Assembly: GCF_015690345.1 (NCBI RefSeq)
Contig: NZ_JADPUN010000148.1
Coordinates: forward strand, 1 to 64,000
Source of the DNA: Plantactinospora alkalitolerans
GTDB taxonomy: Bacteria; Actinomycetota; Actinomycetes; Mycobacteriales; Micromonosporaceae
Reading direction: 5' to 3'
DNA length: 64,000 nt
Position 1 is the first letter of the stretch. Each line of letters opens with the position of its first letter. The position numbers and the translations under genes are program-made. The notes under the pieces were generated by a model. The model was given only the letters and a program-made list of their open reading frames with translations. It made no database searches and was not told the origin of the DNA. Shown here one piece after another: positions 34,807-43,689 of the stretch.

Positions 34807-36960
34807 ATGATCCGCCTCTCGCGTTTCGTGCTGCGGCACAGACTCGCGGTGACCCTGTCGTGGCTCGTACTCTTCCTCGCCGGTGCGGTGGCCGCCAGCC
34901 AGTTGTCGGATCAACTGACCCGCGACTTCTCGTTCCCGAGTACGGCCGCCGACGAGGCCAACGGAGCGATCCTGGCCACGTACGGCAACGGCGCCGGGAC
35001 GTACCCGCTGGTGCCCGTGGTCGTCCTGCCCGACGGGACCGGCGCCGACGCTCCCGCGCTCCGGCAGGCCTTCGACGCGGCGGCGGTACGCCCGCAACTG
35101 CGGGTGGTGTCGTACCCCTCGACCGGCGACCGCCGCTTCGTCGGCGCCGACGGACGTACCGTGTTCGGGCTTGTCTTCCTGCCGCCCGCGACCGGCGGGC
35201 CGGCACCCGACTACGGGGCGGAGATCACCCAGGCGATGTCCCGGGTGCTGCCGGCAGGCGCGACGGTGCACGTCACCGGGCTCGGCGAGCTGGCCACGGC
35301 GGACGACACCGGCTCGGGCAGCAGCGTGCTGACCGAGACCCTGATCGGCGCGCTCGGCGCCCTGGTCGTGCTGGCGTTCGTCTTCAGCTCGCTGCTGGCC
35401 CTGGTGCCACTGCTGGTGGCCGCCGTGTCGATCCTCACCACGTTCCTCATCGTGCTCGGGCTGACCGCCTTCTCCGACGTCAGCTTCATCGTGCAGTTCC
35501 TCGTCGCGCTGGTCGGCCTCGGCGTCGCCATCGACTACTCGCTGCTGCTGGTCACCCGGTGGCGGGAGGAACGTGCCCATGGCCATCCCGGCGACGAGGC
35601 GGTCCACCGGGCGATGGCCACCGCCGGACAGGCCGTGCTGTTCAGCGGCGTCACCGTGGCCATCGGGCTGGTCGCGCTGGTGGTGCTGCCCGTGCCGTTT
35701 CTGCGCAGCGTCGGTTACGGCGGCATGCTCGTCCCCCTGGTCAGCGTGCTGGTCACCCTGACCCTGCTGCCGGTGCTGCTGGCCACCGTCGGACGCCGGG
35801 TCGACTGGCCCCGACTACGCCGGGAGGAGACCGCCAGCCGCGCCTGGCGGGCCTGGGCCGGCGGCGTGGTCCGGTTCCGCTGGCTGGCCGCCACCGTCGG
35901 CGTGCTGATCCTCGGCGCCCTCGCCGTCTCGGCGACCGGCCTCAAGCTCGGCGATGCCGACTCCGAGGCGCTGGCCCGCTCGGCCAGACCGGACGCGGCG
36001 GCCGGACTGGCCGACCTGACCCGGGCCGGGATCCCCACCGGTGTGCTGACCCCGATCGAGGTGCTGATTCCGGCCGGCACGGCACCCCCGACCGGGCTGG
36101 ACGCACTGCCCGGCAGCTACGCGGCCGTGGTGCCTCCGGACGCCGGCTGGCAGCGGGGTGGGACGCGGCTGCTGGTCGTGCTTCCGCGCGACGAGGCGAG
36201 CAGCGACGGCGGCAAGAGCACGATCACCCGGGTACGCGACACGCTGACGGGCGTCCCCGGAGCCCGGGTGGGCGGGTTCGGCGTGCTGGAGAAGGACGCC
36301 CAACAGGCCCTCTACGGGCCGTTCCCCGTCCTGCTGGCCGTCATCGGACTGATCACCTTCATCCTGCTCGCCCGGGCGTTCCGTTCGCTGCTCCTGGCGC
36401 TCAAGGCGGTGCTGCTCAACCTCCTGTCCCTGGCCGCCAGCTACGGCGTGCTGGTCCTCGTCTGGCAGCACGGCTACGGATCGGAGGTCGTCTGGGACAT
36501 CCCGGCGACCGGTGCCATCACCTTCTGGGTGCCGCTGATGTGCTTCGCCTTCCTCTACGGACTGTCGATGGACTACGAGGTGTTCATCCTCGCCCGGATC
36601 CGCGAGGAGTACGACCGCACCGGCGACACCCGTACCGCGATCGTCGAGGGCATCGGCCGGACCGGCCGACTGGTCACCAGTGCCGGCCTGATCCTCTTCC
36701 TCGCCTTCCTGTCGCTGTCCACCGCGCCGAGTACCGAGATCAAGATTCTGGCCACCGGACTGGGCGCGGGAATCCTGCTCGACGCGACGGTGGTGCGCTG
36801 TCTGCTGGTCCCGGCCACGGTGTCGCTGTTCGGTCGCGGGAACTGGTGGCTGCCCAACTGGGCCGCCCGGCTGCTGTTCCTCCCCGTGCCGACGTCCGAT
36901 CTCCCGGCCGACAGCCCGGCCGACGCTCCCGAGCGCACGCCGTTCACCACGGTCGGCTGA
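34807..36960 (+). CDS. MMPL/RND-family exporter
   Basis: 717 residues, about 11-12 transmembrane helices arranged as TM1, an outside loop (about 35-175), five helices, then the repeat. The paired family motifs are present: GLGVAIDYSLLLVTRWREE (D243-Y244) and FLYGLSMDYEVFILARIREE near residue 584. The family moves lipids, siderophores or secondary metabolites with the proton gradient. It follows the peptide cluster on the same strand after 516 bp, so a role in product export or resistance is possible but unproven. A strong terminator follows. Confidence 0.88.
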   Translation: MIRLSRFVLRHRLAVTLSWLVLFLAGAVAASQLSDQLTRDFSFPSTAADEANGAILATYGNGAGTYPLVPVVVLPDGTGADAPALRQAFDAAAVRPQLRVVSYPSTGDRRFVGADGRTVFGLVFLPPATGGPAPDYGAEITQAMSRVLPAGATVHVTGLGELATADDTGSGSSVLTETLIGALGALVVLAFVFSSLLALVPLLVAAVSILTTFLIVLGLTAFSDVSFIVQFLVALVGLGVAIDYSLLLVTRWREERAHGHPGDEAVHRAMATAGQAVLFSGVTVAIGLVALVVLPVPFLRSVGYGGMLVPLVSVLVTLTLLPVLLATVGRRVDWPRLRREETASRAWRAWAGGVVRFRWLAATVGVLILGALAVSATGLKLGDADSEALARSARPDAAAGLADLTRAGIPTGVLTPIEVLIPAGTAPPTGLDALPGSYAAVVPPDAGWQRGGTRLLVVLPRDEASSDGGKSTITRVRDTLTGVPGARVGGFGVLEKDAQQALYGPFPVLLAVIGLITFILLARAFRSLLLALKAVLLNLLSLAASYGVLVLVWQHGYGSEVVWDIPATGAITFWVPLMCFAFLYGLSMDYEVFILARIREEYDRTGDTRTAIVEGIGRTGRLVTSAGLILFLAFLSLSTAPSTEIKILATGLGAGILLDATVVRCLLVPATVSLFGRGNWWLPNWAARLLFLPVPTSDLPADSPADAPERTPFTTVG

Positions 36961-36964
36961 GCAT

Positions 36965-36998
36965 GGGTGGACGGCCCGCGACCGAGGGCCGTCCACCC
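36965..36998 (+). terminator. stem-loop terminator of the MMPL gene
   Basis: A perfect 13-bp inverted repeat (GGGTGGACGGCCC and complement, 8-nt loop) begins 4 bp after the MMPL stop codon. Confidence 0.8.
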
Positions 36999-37201
36999 GA
37001 CAAGGGCACCGCGGCGGTGATGCGACACCGGTACCGGAAGGCGGCGGCTTTCATCGGCGGGGGAAACACGGTGATCGGTGCGGGTACCACTGCGGATGCC
37101 GGTTATGACGAGCTGCAGGCCATGGTCGAAGTGCTGTTCATGGTGCGGGGCGGGAACATGGGCGAGCGCGGCGAACAGGTGCGGCCTCAAGTCGGTCATC
37201 G

Positions 37202-37396
37202 GGTTTCTCCATCGGTCTGGTCAGCCGGGAGCGAACCGAGCTGATCGACCAGCGCCGGGCCGAACTTTGGGAGCTTCTCGCCACCGGCGAGCTGCGCCCG
37301 CAGCACATCGACTTCCCGCTCGAAGAGATCGACAACGCGATCGAAGTGATCGAAACCCGCAGCAACCTTGGCAGGGTCGTGCTGCGCACCAACTGA
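37202..37396 (+). pseudogene. zinc-binding (quinone oxidoreductase-like) dehydrogenase, C-terminal remnant
   Basis: One frame without a start codon reads GFSIGLVSRERTELIDQ, then AELWELLATGELRP, FPLEEIDNAIEVIETR and SNLGRVVLRTN before the stop, the C terminus of MDR-type zinc dehydrogenases. The N-terminal two thirds and cofactor domain are missing; upstream in that frame a stop lies near 37110. It is a deletion remnant. Confidence 0.6.
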
Positions 37397-37433
37397 TCCG
37401 CCGCACCGGTCGCCGCCGCTGCGGCCGGGCTTT

Positions 37434-37626
37434 TCAGCGTGCGTGCTCGATGGCGTACGCCCGGATGATGGTCTGTTCGACGGAGTTGCCGGTGCTGTCG
37501 GTCGCGGTCGCCCTCAGCGAGACGTGGTTGGCTTCGGTCGGATGGTCAACCACCATCGTCAGGTTCGGCCCCGAGCCGGTGACCCGCGCCGGATGCCAGG
37601 TCCTTCCCGCCGAGGGCTGGCACTGG
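37434..37626 (-). pseudogene. tail of a secreted subtilisin-like (S8) peptidase
   Basis: The minus strand gives TWHPARVTGSG, then VDHPTEANHVSLRATATDSTGNSVEQTIIRAYAI and a stop. This VSLR-ATD-GN-VEQT-IRAY ending is characteristic of the C-terminal domain of large actinomycete S8 proteases. The catalytic domain is absent, and there is no start codon with a ribosome site. Moderately supported as a remnant. Confidence 0.4.
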
Positions 37627-37739
37627 CCGCCTACGATCGCATGATCGGCCTGTCGCTCCAGGACCTCGCCACCGACGGCATACCCCTGGGCATCAGCTCG
37701 GGACCAGGCCCAGAACCGCCAGGTTCTTCCTCCCGAGGG

Positions 37740-38561
37740 TCAAAGGACCGGCGGCGGGGACTCCAGCGAGTGGTCGGCGAAGGTCCGGTACCGACGCAGG
37801 GCCCAGAACAGCCAGCCCAAGCTGATGATCGCCAGCAGCACGAAGACCGGCGCGCTGGTGAACGTGTCCCAGAGTGTGTGCAGGATGACCACACCCACGA
37901 AGGTGGCGGCCAAGGCCAGCAGTCGCCGGGCGCCCGGGGCGGCCAGAAACGCCCAGAGCGCCCCGGCGGTGAGTCCGGTCCACGCGGTGTGCCCGGCCGG
38001 GGCGGTCAGCCCGCGCACGAACAGGGTCTGTTCGACGGCACCGATGTTGCCCTTCGACGACAGCAACGCGGTGAACGCGTAGCCCATCGTCTCCAGGGCG
38101 GCGAATCCGAAGCCGGCGGCGACCCCGATGACGAGTCCGTCGGAGGGCAGCCGCCGGGCGTGCCGGGCCAGCACGGTGAACAGCAGTACGATCGGGACGA
38201 TCAGCTTTGCTGACTCCTCGATCAACCCCACGAACAGGGTGGGCACGGTGCCGAGATCGCGCCGGGTGTCGTACTCCAGCGTGCCGGCGACCACGGTGCC
38301 GATGACGCCGCCGAAGAACGCCGCCGTAACCAGTGCCCACGCTGGCACTTGCCAGCGGCCGGTGCGGGCCTGCGCGAACGTGAGGAACGCCAACGGTACG
38401 ACGGTGGCGCCGAGCAGAATCAGCGCCGGCACGAAGTTGGGGTTCTGGGTGACCACGAGGGTGCGCAGCACAACCAGATAGAGGAGTAGGCCGACGGCGA
38501 GTACTCCGAGCCACGACCATCGCCTCACCCGATCGCCACGCATGGCAGCATTCTGCGGCAC
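37740..38561 (-). CDS. PrsW-type intramembrane metalloprotease
   Basis: 273 residues with about eight transmembrane helices. The PrsW motifs are present: EESAK (near 120), ETMGYAF (near 157), HTAWTG (near 192) and HTLWD (near 230); their His and Glu residues form the metal site. PrsW proteases cleave membrane proteins, for example anti-sigma factors; the substrate here is not obvious. The start could be the ATG at 38543 instead. It is downstream of the large SARP regulator on the same strand (240-bp gap). Confidence 0.85.
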   Translation of the reverse strand: MPQNAAMRGDRVRRWSWLGVLAVGLLLYLVVLRTLVVTQNPNFVPALILLGATVVPLAFLTFAQARTGRWQVPAWALVTAAFFGGVIGTVVAGTLEYDTRRDLGTVPTLFVGLIEESAKLIVPIVLLFTVLARHARRLPSDGLVIGVAAGFGFAALETMGYAFTALLSSKGNIGAVEQTLFVRGLTAPAGHTAWTGLTAGALWAFLAAPGARRLLALAATFVGVVILHTLWDTFTSAPVFVLLAIISLGWLFWALRRYRTFADHSLESPPPVL

Positions 38562-38800
38562 TGTGGGGCGGTTTACCAGAGCGCCTGTGGCGCCCTGCCG
38601 GTCGGTACCCGGCCGAGGATCCGTGACCTGTCACTTCACCTGGTCTTGGAGCATTGACGGCACGGCCAACGAGATCTTGCCCGTACCCAGGATGGCCAAC
38701 GACGTGCGGTCCGCGACTCAGCGCCCAGGCGATCCGGACCCGTGGCGCCGTGGCGCCGTGGTGCCTGTCTTGCGTCGAAACGGCCGGGACCGGTACCGAC

Positions 38801-41800
38801 CTACGACTCCTTGGACCTGCCTGAAACGGGCATGTCTCGACCTTGCGATAGCCCCGCTGAGGCCCTGGCCAGTAGGGACAGGGCGCGCTCCTCGCCAGGA
38901 AGATGCCCGGTGCGTCGGTGACTGTTGCGCGCGCGTGTCGCGTACGCCCTAGCCTCCCCGTGTTGGCCGTCGGACAGGTGAGCTTCGGCGAGGGCGGTCA
39001 AGGCCAGTCCCTTCAGGATGGCGTATCGGTATCGGTCGGCTAGCGCCAGGGCTTCGGAAGCGTGTCTGTTCGCTACGGCGGAATGTCCAAGTCGCCCGAA
39101 ACTCGTGGCCAGTCCCAGCTTGGCCACGATCCTCGGATGGGCCCTCATGGCGGGCCGGAACGACAGCGCACGTTCGTAACAGCGAATCGCTTGTTTCTCG
39201 TCGTCCCCTGCCGCACTGATCGCGCCCATCAGGATGAAGAATTCGCCGTCGTTGCAGCTTCCCTTCAGGTGTAGGAACAAGGTTTCTATCTCCGTCGCCA
39301 GTTCGGATGCTGTCTCAAGGTCACCCGCTGCCAGGTGAATGGTGGCGATTCCGATCAGAGCGTTCAGTTCTTGTCGCAGGTTGCCGCGATCGTGTGAGAT
39401 GGTCAGTGACTCTGACAGCAGGGTCAAGGCTCTTTGGCGCTGGCCGAGGTCGTGGTAGGTGTTTCCGAGGGATTCGAGTGCAACGGCCCATGCAACTCCT
39501 GTTTGTGCGCTTTCGTCGATCAGGCTCAGCGCTCTGGTCAGTGCCTCCACGGACTCCTCGAGGCGCCCCATGAATCGATAACCGATACCCAAGTTGATAA
39601 GAGACGTCGACTGGTCCAGTGTCCGCCCTTGCCGCTGCCAGTGTTTCGCGACTAGTAGGTGGAGCCTCGTCGCGACCTCCGTCTGTCCGAAATCCGCATA
39701 AATTATTCCGAGATTTGTGATGGCACCCAGGTGGCGGGCCGACCAGGCAGTACGAGAGCTGATCTTCATTGCTTGGGTGGTGTGTTCGATGGCGGCTCGG
39801 AAGTGGCCGAGAACGTATGAGACCTGCCCTAGGCTGGTGTGCATCGCCGCCGTGGCGACCGGATTCTCCGAATCCTTGGCGGCCGCCAACCCCAATTGCG
39901 ACACCTTCAGCCAGCTGGTAAGGTCGGCCCGTTGCCAAAGATAGCCGCGGAGACCGTCGGCCAGCAGCCACACTATCGCCGATCTGCCGTGGTCCGCGGC
40001 GAATTGAATGATCGAGCGGAGATTACTCCACTCATCGTCCAGCCACGCCAGAGCCTCGGATCTACTCCGGAGGACAAGCGAAGGAGTGATGCTGGTGCCC
40101 GTCGGCTCGGCTAGGCGGAGTAGCTGAGGATAGAGTATCTGGGCAGCGAGAACCACGCCGTGCACGTACCAGTTGAACAAATTGTCGAGGGCTTCGGTGT
40201 CGCCGGGCTCAGCCAGTGAGGTGCTGCGTTCGCGTGCGTAGTGACGGAGCAGGTCGTGGAATGTATAGCGACTCGGCGCGGACTCCTCGACCAGATGGGC
40301 TGCCGCGAGCTGATCCAGCATGTGGACCGCATGAGCTTGCGTCGTGCCATAGAGCGCGGCGGCGGCATCCGTCGTGAAGGTCTGGCCGGGGATCAGGCCG
40401 AGTAGCCGGAAGAGTCGCTGCGATTCGCGTGGAATCGCAGCGTAGGACAGGTCGAAGGCGATCCTGACCGCAGAGCCCGCATCATCCGCGACACCCAGGG
40501 TTGCGATGCGATCGGACCCCTGCAGCAGGTCGACGTAGTCGGCGATGGTCCGGCAACGGCGGTCTGCGAGATGTGCCGCCGCGATGCGCAGCGCGAGCGG
40601 AAGGTGAGCGCAGATACTGGCAAGCTGGTCGGCGACATCGAGTTCCGCCAGCACCCGCTCTTCGTTGAGCACGTGACTGAGTAGCCGACGGGATTCATAC
40701 GGCGTGAGGACGTCCAGTGAGACGCGATGTGCCCCCTCGCGCGCCACCAGCCCGGTGAGCCGGTCGCGGCTGGTGACGAGGACGAGGCAACCAGTACTGC
40801 CGGGTATCAGCGGACGCAGTTGCTCCGCCGAGCGGGCGTTGTCCAAGAGAATCAACATTCGTCGGCCAGCCAGGAGCGATCGATACATCGCAGCTGCTCG
40901 GTCAGTGTCCGCCGGCATCGCGTCCGGGCGAACTCCCAGCGAACGAAGGAAAGCACCGAGCACCTCGACCGGTTGCATCGAGGGTTTAGCGGAGTATCCA
41001 TGCAGATCGACGTAAAGTTGTCCGTCGGGGAAGTGGTCCACGACCCTACGTCCCCAATGAGTTGCGAGCGCTGTCTTACCTACACCAGCGGTGCCGACAA
41101 TCGCTACGATGGAGACTGCTGAACCAGCGACGAAACTGCTCGGCAGAATTCTGTCCAGTTCCGCTAGTGTGGCTGAGCGACCAATGAAACAACTCGAGAC
41201 GGCTGGTAACTCTTGAGGCGGTGAAGAGGTGAAGTTGAGTCCCGGGCCGGTCCCTTGGACGAATGGTGGAACTGGCGGAACCCCGGCCGTCTGCGGACGG
41301 GCCACCTCTTGGCGAAGCACGCGCTGGTGCAACTCGATAAGCTCTGGGCCAGGGTCGATGCCTAGATCATCTGCTAACCTGCTCCGGATTTTTTCATAGG
41401 TGGCCAATGCCTCGGCTTGGTGGCCACTCCCGGCCAATGCGGCGATCAGGCGCAGGTGCACGGGTTCGTGCAGGGTGTTGCCCGCGGACAAGGCCCGCAA
41501 CCACGGCAAGGCACGCTGGTGAGAGTTCTGAGCCGCACAGATTTCAGCGAGCAGCAGGGCTGCCGTGATTTTCTCGTCGTTCAGTTGAGACACCAACGGA
41601 TGACCACGGAGACACGGTATGTCAGAAAGTGGGTCGTCCCGCCATAGTTCAAGAGCGGTCTCGATCAGGGCCAGTGCCTGTGCCGGGTCGGCAGATTTCG
41701 CGGAATCCTTGACGAGCTGTCGGAACTGCCCGACGTCGAATTGGCTGGGAGTTCCGGTTAACTTGTATCCACCGGGCATCAGCATGAGGATCTGCGACTG

Positions 41801-42322
41801 CTCCCGTGGGGGTCGCAGTGGCTCGAGGGCTCGGCGGGCGCGTGTTACGTAGGCTTGCAGGAGTCGGACGGCTGCGGGCGGTGGGTCATCTCCCCAAAGG
41901 AGGTCGATAAGTTGAGCGCGCGGGACGGTGCGGTCCGGGCTCAGCGCGAGCCGGCCTACCACGGTCCGCGCCCCTGCAGATTGAAGGCGGACAGGGGCTG
42001 CGCCCCTCTTTATGACGAGCGGACCCAGCACCTCGATCCTGATCGGCGCTTCTGGGACCGTTACCGATTCAGGCTCCACGGATCTGGAGTCGGGGGTTAT
42101 CTTTGGCGTCGACCGAGCGCACTCTTGGAAAATCGCCGCCTGCTGACCGGTGAGGCGCAGTGCTTCGATGAGTGCTCGAAGCGACCTGGGATGCGGCTGT
42201 CGGGTGCGTCGTTGTTCTAAATCACGAATAGTGGCTAAATTGAGCCCGGCTATGTTGCTAAGTTCCTGCTGGCTCAAGTTCGCGATGTGGCGTTGTCGCC
42301 GCAGTGCGTCGGCGAAGTCCAT
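38801..42322 (-). CDS. HTH-SARP-NB-ARC-TPR giant regulator
   Basis: 1173 residues. An XRE helix-turn-helix (residues 1-60: DFADALRRQRH, LSQQELSNIAGLNLATIRDLEQRR) comes first, then a SARP winged helix (about 95-190), BTAD (about 195-340), NB-ARC with Walker A GTAGVGKTA (410-418), ILLDNARSAEQLRPLIPG and TSRDRLTG, then about 450 residues of TPRs. The fusion of an XRE domain to a SARP is seen in actinomycetes. Start at the ATG at 42322 because the HTH begins there; the open frame continues upstream to 42409. Which genes it controls is unknown; the PrsW gene follows. Confidence 0.88.
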   Translation of the reverse strand: MDFADALRRQRHIANLSQQELSNIAGLNLATIRDLEQRRTRQPHPRSLRALIEALRLTGQQAAIFQECARSTPKITPDSRSVEPESVTVPEAPIRIEVLGPLVIKRGAAPVRLQSAGARTVVGRLALSPDRTVPRAQLIDLLWGDDPPPAAVRLLQAYVTRARRALEPLRPPREQSQILMLMPGGYKLTGTPSQFDVGQFRQLVKDSAKSADPAQALALIETALELWRDDPLSDIPCLRGHPLVSQLNDEKITAALLLAEICAAQNSHQRALPWLRALSAGNTLHEPVHLRLIAALAGSGHQAEALATYEKIRSRLADDLGIDPGPELIELHQRVLRQEVARPQTAGVPPVPPFVQGTGPGLNFTSSPPQELPAVSSCFIGRSATLAELDRILPSSFVAGSAVSIVAIVGTAGVGKTALATHWGRRVVDHFPDGQLYVDLHGYSAKPSMQPVEVLGAFLRSLGVRPDAMPADTDRAAAMYRSLLAGRRMLILLDNARSAEQLRPLIPGSTGCLVLVTSRDRLTGLVAREGAHRVSLDVLTPYESRRLLSHVLNEERVLAELDVADQLASICAHLPLALRIAAAHLADRRCRTIADYVDLLQGSDRIATLGVADDAGSAVRIAFDLSYAAIPRESQRLFRLLGLIPGQTFTTDAAAALYGTTQAHAVHMLDQLAAAHLVEESAPSRYTFHDLLRHYARERSTSLAEPGDTEALDNLFNWYVHGVVLAAQILYPQLLRLAEPTGTSITPSLVLRSRSEALAWLDDEWSNLRSIIQFAADHGRSAIVWLLADGLRGYLWQRADLTSWLKVSQLGLAAAKDSENPVATAAMHTSLGQVSYVLGHFRAAIEHTTQAMKISSRTAWSARHLGAITNLGIIYADFGQTEVATRLHLLVAKHWQRQGRTLDQSTSLINLGIGYRFMGRLEESVEALTRALSLIDESAQTGVAWAVALESLGNTYHDLGQRQRALTLLSESLTISHDRGNLRQELNALIGIATIHLAAGDLETASELATEIETLFLHLKGSCNDGEFFILMGAISAAGDDEKQAIRCYERALSFRPAMRAHPRIVAKLGLATSFGRLGHSAVANRHASEALALADRYRYAILKGLALTALAEAHLSDGQHGEARAYATRARNSHRRTGHLPGEERALSLLARASAGLSQGRDMPVSGRSKES

Positions 42323-42949
42323 GAGTGATCCCCGTAAACGCTCTTTTGCTCTTCGACGTCCCGACCCAGGATAGCTCTGTTTGAAATTTCCATGATCCCT
42401 TCGCGTCAAACATGATCCAAAACCGTCTTACATGGACAGTTTTCTCAATCCGGGCGGCTTGGTGTCGGGTGGCGCTGGGCCGGCCGAGGTGGGGCACAAA
42501 CCCACCTCGGTTGATCGATGCGGGTCACCCACTCGGCACCCGGGCGCGTTTTGAACGGCACAGGGAGAACCGCCCGCATTGCGTCCGCGATGTCACGCTA
42601 CGTGAAGACGCTCATCAGGCCGGCACCGGCAACGGCCCCGCCGTCATGGCCACGCCGCATAACACGGCGATCGGATAACACCGCGGCAACGGCGAACCAA
42701 CCTCGCCGGAGCCACCCGATGCGCCGATCGTCGACCGCGCGACCTCATTCGAAACCGTAACCATAAGAAGTTCGACCGTGACAAGCGGTAATTCTCTCAG
42801 GCAATAGCCCTGCTTCCGTACCTGGCCCGTCTGGCCCGTCAAAGCGGCGAGTCACCGGCCGGCCAGGCGATCTCCGGTATGGGTTTCCTACGGGCGCTGC
42901 GGCGGTGCTGCGACGTGTGCGGAGCGCGGCACCCTGTATCGGCCGCTCA
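42323..42949. other. intergenic stretch upstream of the giant regulator
   Basis: About 630 bp. It holds the regulator's promoter and an isolated stem-loop at 42484-42510. I see no recognisable gene; frames on both strands are pattern-free. Confidence 0.4.
42484..42510. terminator. isolated terminator-like stem-loop
   Basis: A perfect 10-bp inverted repeat (CCGAGGTGGG and complement, 7-nt loop) with no intact gene ending next to it. It may be left from a lost gene or act on the upstream end of the regulator's leader. Confidence 0.4.
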
Positions 42950-42951
42950 GG

Positions 42952-43350
42952 AGTTCGCCTGGCCGGCGAAGTCAGCAGTTCGAGGGAGTGAAATGGCTAT
43001 ACCGCTCTACCGGCGCCTTCGCGCCCTACACGGTGGTCAACAAGCACCCGTTGCTGGCGGGCACCGGGCTTTCCGTCGGTGACCAGTTCGGTCAGAGCGG
43101 ATACAACGGCGGGGCCAGCGGTTGGGAGGTTGACTCCCTGCTCGGGCTGGAGGGCGAAGCGACCACCTCGCAGGTTCTCGCACGCGGCACCAACCCCGGC
43201 GGCGGTGCCTCAATGGTCTTCCTCGAGAAACCCAACGGAGGCTTCGTCTTCAGTGCGTCGTCCATCGCATTCAATGGCGCGCTCGCAACCGATGCCGTTG
43301 CATCGACGATCCTGCGGAATGTGTTCACGCTCGCCCGTAAGCCGAAATGA
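42952..43350 (+). pseudogene. N,N-dimethylformamidase beta subunit-like, C-terminal remnant
   Basis: From GTG 42988 the product (KWLYRSTGAFAPYTVVNKHPLLAGTGLSVGD, then GASGWEVDSLLGLEGEA and GGFVFSASSIAFNGALATD in parts) matches the C-terminal domain of dimethylformamidase beta subunit-like proteins, which are normally 450-800 residues. Upstream in frame (42952-42987) it reads GRRSQQFEG, also family-like. The catalytic main part is missing, so it is a truncated gene even though a start codon remains. Confidence 0.5.
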
Positions 43351-43689
43351 TCGCCGTGGGCCAAGGACAGTCACGCAGTCAGCAGTGCCCCGGAAAGGTC
43401 GTCAGGTGGCCGGCCTGATCGGGTGGAGTGAACGCGCCCTTGCTGGTGGTAACAGGGCGGGCAGGACCGGTTCAGTTACCAGCGCACCGCGACCGCGACC
43501 ACCTCCGGCGGGAATCGAGACCCGGCGAACGCCGACCTCGGGGGACAGCCACGGGCGGAAGCTACCCCCTCTCCTAGAGGCACCGGGGCTGTGCGATCGT
43601 TTGCCAACTAGACGCCGAACCGAAAGTGTCCACAATGGTGCGCCGTCCAGACCGGATGGTGCACTCGTCCATAGAACGGGGAGTTAAAC
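43351..43689. other. intergenic stretch with probable promoter of the next gene
   Basis: 339 bp before the beta-helix gene. A GGGGAG ribosome site lies at its end; no other feature is seen. Confidence 0.4.
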
